This document shows, in pieces, positions 61,898 through 64,000 of a stretch of 64,000 nt of DNA. Positions within the stretch are counted from its first letter, which is position 1. Every line of letters starts with the position of its first letter. The notes beneath the pieces are model-generated. The model worked only from the letters and a program-made list of their open reading frames with translations. It was not told the DNA's origin and searched no databases. This DNA is from CBDCVN01 sp965223045. GTDB taxonomy: Bacteria; Deinococcota; Deinococci; Deinococcales; Trueperaceae. The position numbers and the translations under genes are program-made. The DNA is taken from positions 434,001 to 498,000 of the forward strand of contig CBDCVN010000013.1 in assembly GCA_965223045.1 (NCBI GenBank), read 5' to 3'.

Positions 61898-62675
61898 GGT
61901 AGTCCTATACATGTAATGATGAGTTATAGTGATGAACAAAATACCAAATGGCTCCAATGTGATTAGTCAATTTCTTTGAAAAAGAAAGAGTTTTCCTTAC
62001 TAAACGACCAATTCGTTGACGTAGAGTGCAGTTTAATCTCTCAATTCTATTAGTTTTCCCACTTCGTTTATCCACTGCTCTGTGCCTTTTCCTAGGAATT
62101 ACTTCTTCATATGATGCCCAGAAATCACTGTAGCACACTGCACATTGCCTATATACTGCTGGTAAAGAATCCCATAACCCTTGAGCCCCTCTTTTATCAC
62201 AACTGCCTATATAAACCCCTACTATTTCGCCAGTAGCTTGATCAATAGCTAGCCATATCCATACCTTATTACCTTTGTGGCCTACAAAAGACCACATCTC
62301 ATCACACTCTATTCTAAGAAACCCTTTATCTTTTTTCTCAACTTCTACTTCCTGCTCTATATTCTCAAACTCGTCATTGACGTATTTTTGCAACCAAGAT
62401 TCTGAAACACCAGTGACACGAGCAATAGCAGCAAGTGCTAATCTTTCCAGTAAGAGTTTATCTATCAAATCCTTTTTTCCCTCACTGATAGGAATATTTT
62501 GAGGATCTTCAACAAATTGCCTACCACAATCTTTACAAATATGATTTTGCTTACCATTGTGAATATGACCATTCTTAACAAAATTATCTGAGGTGCAATT
62601 TGGGCATTTTAAGAAATCTAAAGTCATCGCGCATTTTAAGGCAGCAGGGTTCATCATTACATGAAGGGCACTACC
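61898..62675 (-). mobile_element. IS1-family element
   Basis: This 778-bp element has GGTAGT...ACTACC ends sharing an inner ATGTAATGATGA, and the 8-bp duplication AAAAATTT (61890-61897, 62676-62683). Size and duplication are typical of IS1. Confidence 0.9.
61905..62657 (-). CDS. IS1-family transposase
   Basis: This 250-residue single-frame IS1 transposase has an N-terminal zinc finger (KCPNCTSDN...HICKDCGRQF, about 17-47), a helix-turn-helix (LAAIARVTGVSESWLQKYV), and the DDE core with IECDEMWSFVG near 112, YSDFWASYEEV near 175 and the NRIERLNCTLRQRIGRLVRK segment near 206. Unlike classical IS1 with InsA/InsB frames, no frameshift is needed. It appears intact. Confidence 0.92.
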   Translation of the reverse strand: MMNPAALKCAMTLDFLKCPNCTSDNFVKNGHIHNGKQNHICKDCGRQFVEDPQNIPISEGKKDLIDKLLLERLALAAIARVTGVSESWLQKYVNDEFENIEQEVEVEKKDKGFLRIECDEMWSFVGHKGNKVWIWLAIDQATGEIVGVYIGSCDKRGAQGLWDSLPAVYRQCAVCYSDFWASYEEVIPRKRHRAVDKRSGKTNRIERLNCTLRQRIGRLVRKTLSFSKKLTNHIGAIWYFVHHYNSSLHV

Positions 62676-62683
62676 AAAAATTT

Positions 62684-62814
62684 AACTCTTCCCCAACTCC
62701 CCCTAAAATATCAGGTAAAAGTGATGCTACAATCTCTAACTCAGCCTCATCAACATGAAGATAAATCCTTTTAGTATCCAAGCGAGAGTATCGTTTGTAA
62801 AAGTCTGATACTAT
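62684..62814 (-). pseudogene. Short coding relic next to IS1
   Basis: A startless frame reads SDFYKRYSRLDTKRIYLHVD and ends near LLPDILGGVGEELNF, where the IS1 duplication begins. The composition is protein-like, but the family is not recognised. Confidence 0.3.
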
Positions 62815-62933
62815 CTATAAAAATCTGCAGCTTTCTCATATTTATTCACGCTGTCAACGGCAAAGCGCAGCTAGGCTGTGTCTTACTTGTCTATACAAGG
62901 TTCTTATTTTGATGGGAAGCTCTTGTTCAATAA

Positions 62934-63129
62934 AACTTGGGATTTGCTTATCTTTTACTTACCTCCTTTGAATATTGTTAAGCCACTAAAAACCTAGGTT
63001 TTAGGTTTAATTGGAAAATTTACAAACAAATAGCCTTAGATAGATCTTATTAGGAAATATGGTTGTTTATTTTCAAAAATAATTTTTTCGAGGAGAAGAA
63101 CTATGAAAAATATACGTTTGATTTTTGTA
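62934..63129 (+). repeat. Duplicated promoter and 5' region, copy B
   Basis: The counterpart of 59090-59283, with the same GAGGAGAAGAAC before an ATG at 63103. It ends where the IS630 element begins. Confidence 0.8.
63103..63129 (+). pseudogene. Third Cys-repeat-family gene, cut after nine codons
   Basis: ATG 63103 opens with MKNIRLIFV, similar to the signal peptide of the gene at 59257, and is interrupted at once by IS630 element A. The rest of the gene, if present, would lie past the window end. Confidence 0.6.
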
Positions 63130-64000
63130 TAGATGTCCAGATAAATTCTTTCCCTAAAACAGGAAAAATAATGCCATGATAATTCCAATAATAACCCAAA
63201 GGAGACTAATCATGGCAAATAATGATAGCAAACAAAAACTAGAAGAACTACAAAGACTACGCCGTCGCTATAAAAAGGGAAATGATGCAAACGCTTTACT
63301 ACGGACTCAAGCCCTTATAGCTCTGTATTCCGGCAAAGATATTAAGCTTGTAGCAGAAATGTTCGGTGTCTCAGTAAAAACAGTAAAAAACTGGCGAAAG
63401 AAGTTTGAAAAATCGCTTAACTTAGAAGATGAACAAAGAACTGGTAGGCCGCCTAAACTTTCTAAAGAGCAACTAGAGCTAATCAAGAAAATCATTACAG
63501 AGTTTAACCAGCAAGTTTGGGTTGCCAGAAGGGTCTTTACTCTCATAGAAAGCCTTTTTGGGGTATGTTTGTCAGTAAAGTATTTACCAGAGCTTTTAAG
63601 GAAACTGGGATTAAGTTTCCATAAAGCAATACATTTGCTGTATAGGAAGAATGAAGAGAAGAGGCGAAAGTGGATACAAGAAACACTACCAAAGCTGTAC
63701 GAGGAGAAGATAAAGGCAGGATGGAGGATATTTTATCAAGATGAAGTAGGGTTCCAAACGCAGGGAACACTAGCGAGCACATGGGGGCTAAGAGGAGAAA
63801 AAGTAGAGATCAAGAACTATGGAAGACATGGGAGAGTAAATTTGATAGGGGCATTAGAGTTAGGGACAGGAGAATTCCATGGAGTGCTAACAAAGTTCAA
63901 GGTAAATGCTCAGAGGTTTAGAAGGTTTATCTGCCACATGAAAAGGGAGATGAGGGAAGCAAAGATAATGCTTATATGTGACAATGCACCATTTCACAGG
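63130..64000 (+). mobile_element. IS630-family element A, copy 2 (runs past the window)
   Basis: It starts TAGATGTCCAGATAAATTCT after TA (63128-63129). It appears identical to the inverted copy at 36400-37606 over the visible part. Confidence 0.9.
63212..64000 (+). CDS. IS630-family transposase A, 5' part
   Basis: The first 263 codons match the transposase at 36436-37524, starting at the same ATG after AAAGGAGACTAATC. They reach the second catalytic Asp (ICDNAPFH) at the window edge. No stop or shift is seen in the visible portion. Confidence 0.92.
   Translation, partial: MANNDSKQKLEELQRLRRRYKKGNDANALLRTQALIALYSGKDIKLVAEMFGVSVKTVKNWRKKFEKSLNLEDEQRTGRPPKLSKEQLELIKKIITEFNQQVWVARRVFTLIESLFGVCLSVKYLPELLRKLGLSFHKAIHLLYRKNEEKRRKWIQETLPKLYEEKIKAGWRIFYQDEVGFQTQGTLASTWGLRGEKVEIKNYGRHGRVNLIGALELGTGEFHGVLTKFKVNAQRFRRFICHMKREMREAKIMLICDNAPFHR

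Noticed and set aside
1..64000. CRISPR array
   Set aside because: No series of regularly spaced identical repeats with unique spacers was found; the tandem repeats seen (11457, 18981, 19245, 49022) have no spacers.
1..64000. tRNA or rRNA genes
   Set aside because: No cloverleaf with a GTTCRAnnC T-arm or rRNA-like block was spotted by eye; a covariance search could still find one.

Overview
The window is about 38% GC by eye, gene-dense and crowded with insertion sequences. The best taxonomic guess is an AT-rich, IS-loaded relative of the Deinococcota, held only tentatively. Supporting signs are: a two-subunit heme-copper oxidase of the ba3 (B-family) type; extracytoplasmic proteins whose signal peptides end in FAQ or YAQ; promoters whose -10 box lies a few bases before the start codon (nearly leaderless mRNAs); a short zinc-finger-less DnaJ next to grpE; and serA followed by a class V aminotransferase. 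No rRNA, tRNA or CRISPR array was recognised.

Layout. 0-7.4 kb: 3' end of pfkA, a small unknown gene, a lipoprotein metallophosphoesterase, sufD, an amidase, and a CuA subunit plus heme-copper subunit pair in which the active-site tyrosine is missing. 7.4-11.3 kb: asparagine synthetase cut by an IS5-family element, then a short-chain dehydrogenase. 11.8-21 kb: a 1150-residue glycosidase/phosphorylase-like protein, a secreted FGE-sulfatase-domain protein, a MazF-type toxin with antitoxin, an HxlR regulator divergent from a membrane protein, and several small or secreted unknowns. 21-26.3 kb: yceD-rpmF, purQ-purC and grpE-dnaJ. 26.3-36.1 kb: a zinc-uptake island with two znuA genes (each behind a Zur/Fur-like palindrome), a znuC that carries an IF2_N domain, znuB, and a Zrg-type operon (DUF2796 protein, ABC ATPase, FtsX-type permease, DUF3299 lipoprotein). 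A 256-bp MITE splits the permease, and an identical inverted copy lies at 24.5 kb, so the pair brackets most of the island.

36-47 kb is a transposon graveyard: two IS630-family elements, IS3, an IS481-like element with paired end repeats, remnants of a sugar ABC transporter (malK fragment, malF, malG), a truncated methyltransferase, and a second copy of the IS5-family element with an unrecognised 535-bp insertion inside it. 47-57 kb returns to housekeeping genes: dgkA-ybeY, a TPM-domain protein, serA plus aminotransferase, an amino-acid-type binding protein with an acidic repeat tail, an E1-alpha dehydrogenase divergent from ruvA, and a second HxlR regulator. 57-64 kb is accessory: a CAP-domain lipoprotein, a small MITE, a primase relic, a probable group II intron fragment, and a family of secreted Cys-repeat proteins broken up by IS5, IS1 and IS630 elements.

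Two threads stand out. First, CTCGAG occurs about 46 times, several-fold above expectation, and never inside a transposon, so it marks the resident genome. Second, several gene architectures look new: IF2_N-ZnuC, bacilliredoxin-immunity, a six-repeat CX16C secreted protein, and a ba3-like enzyme without the HxxxY tyrosine.
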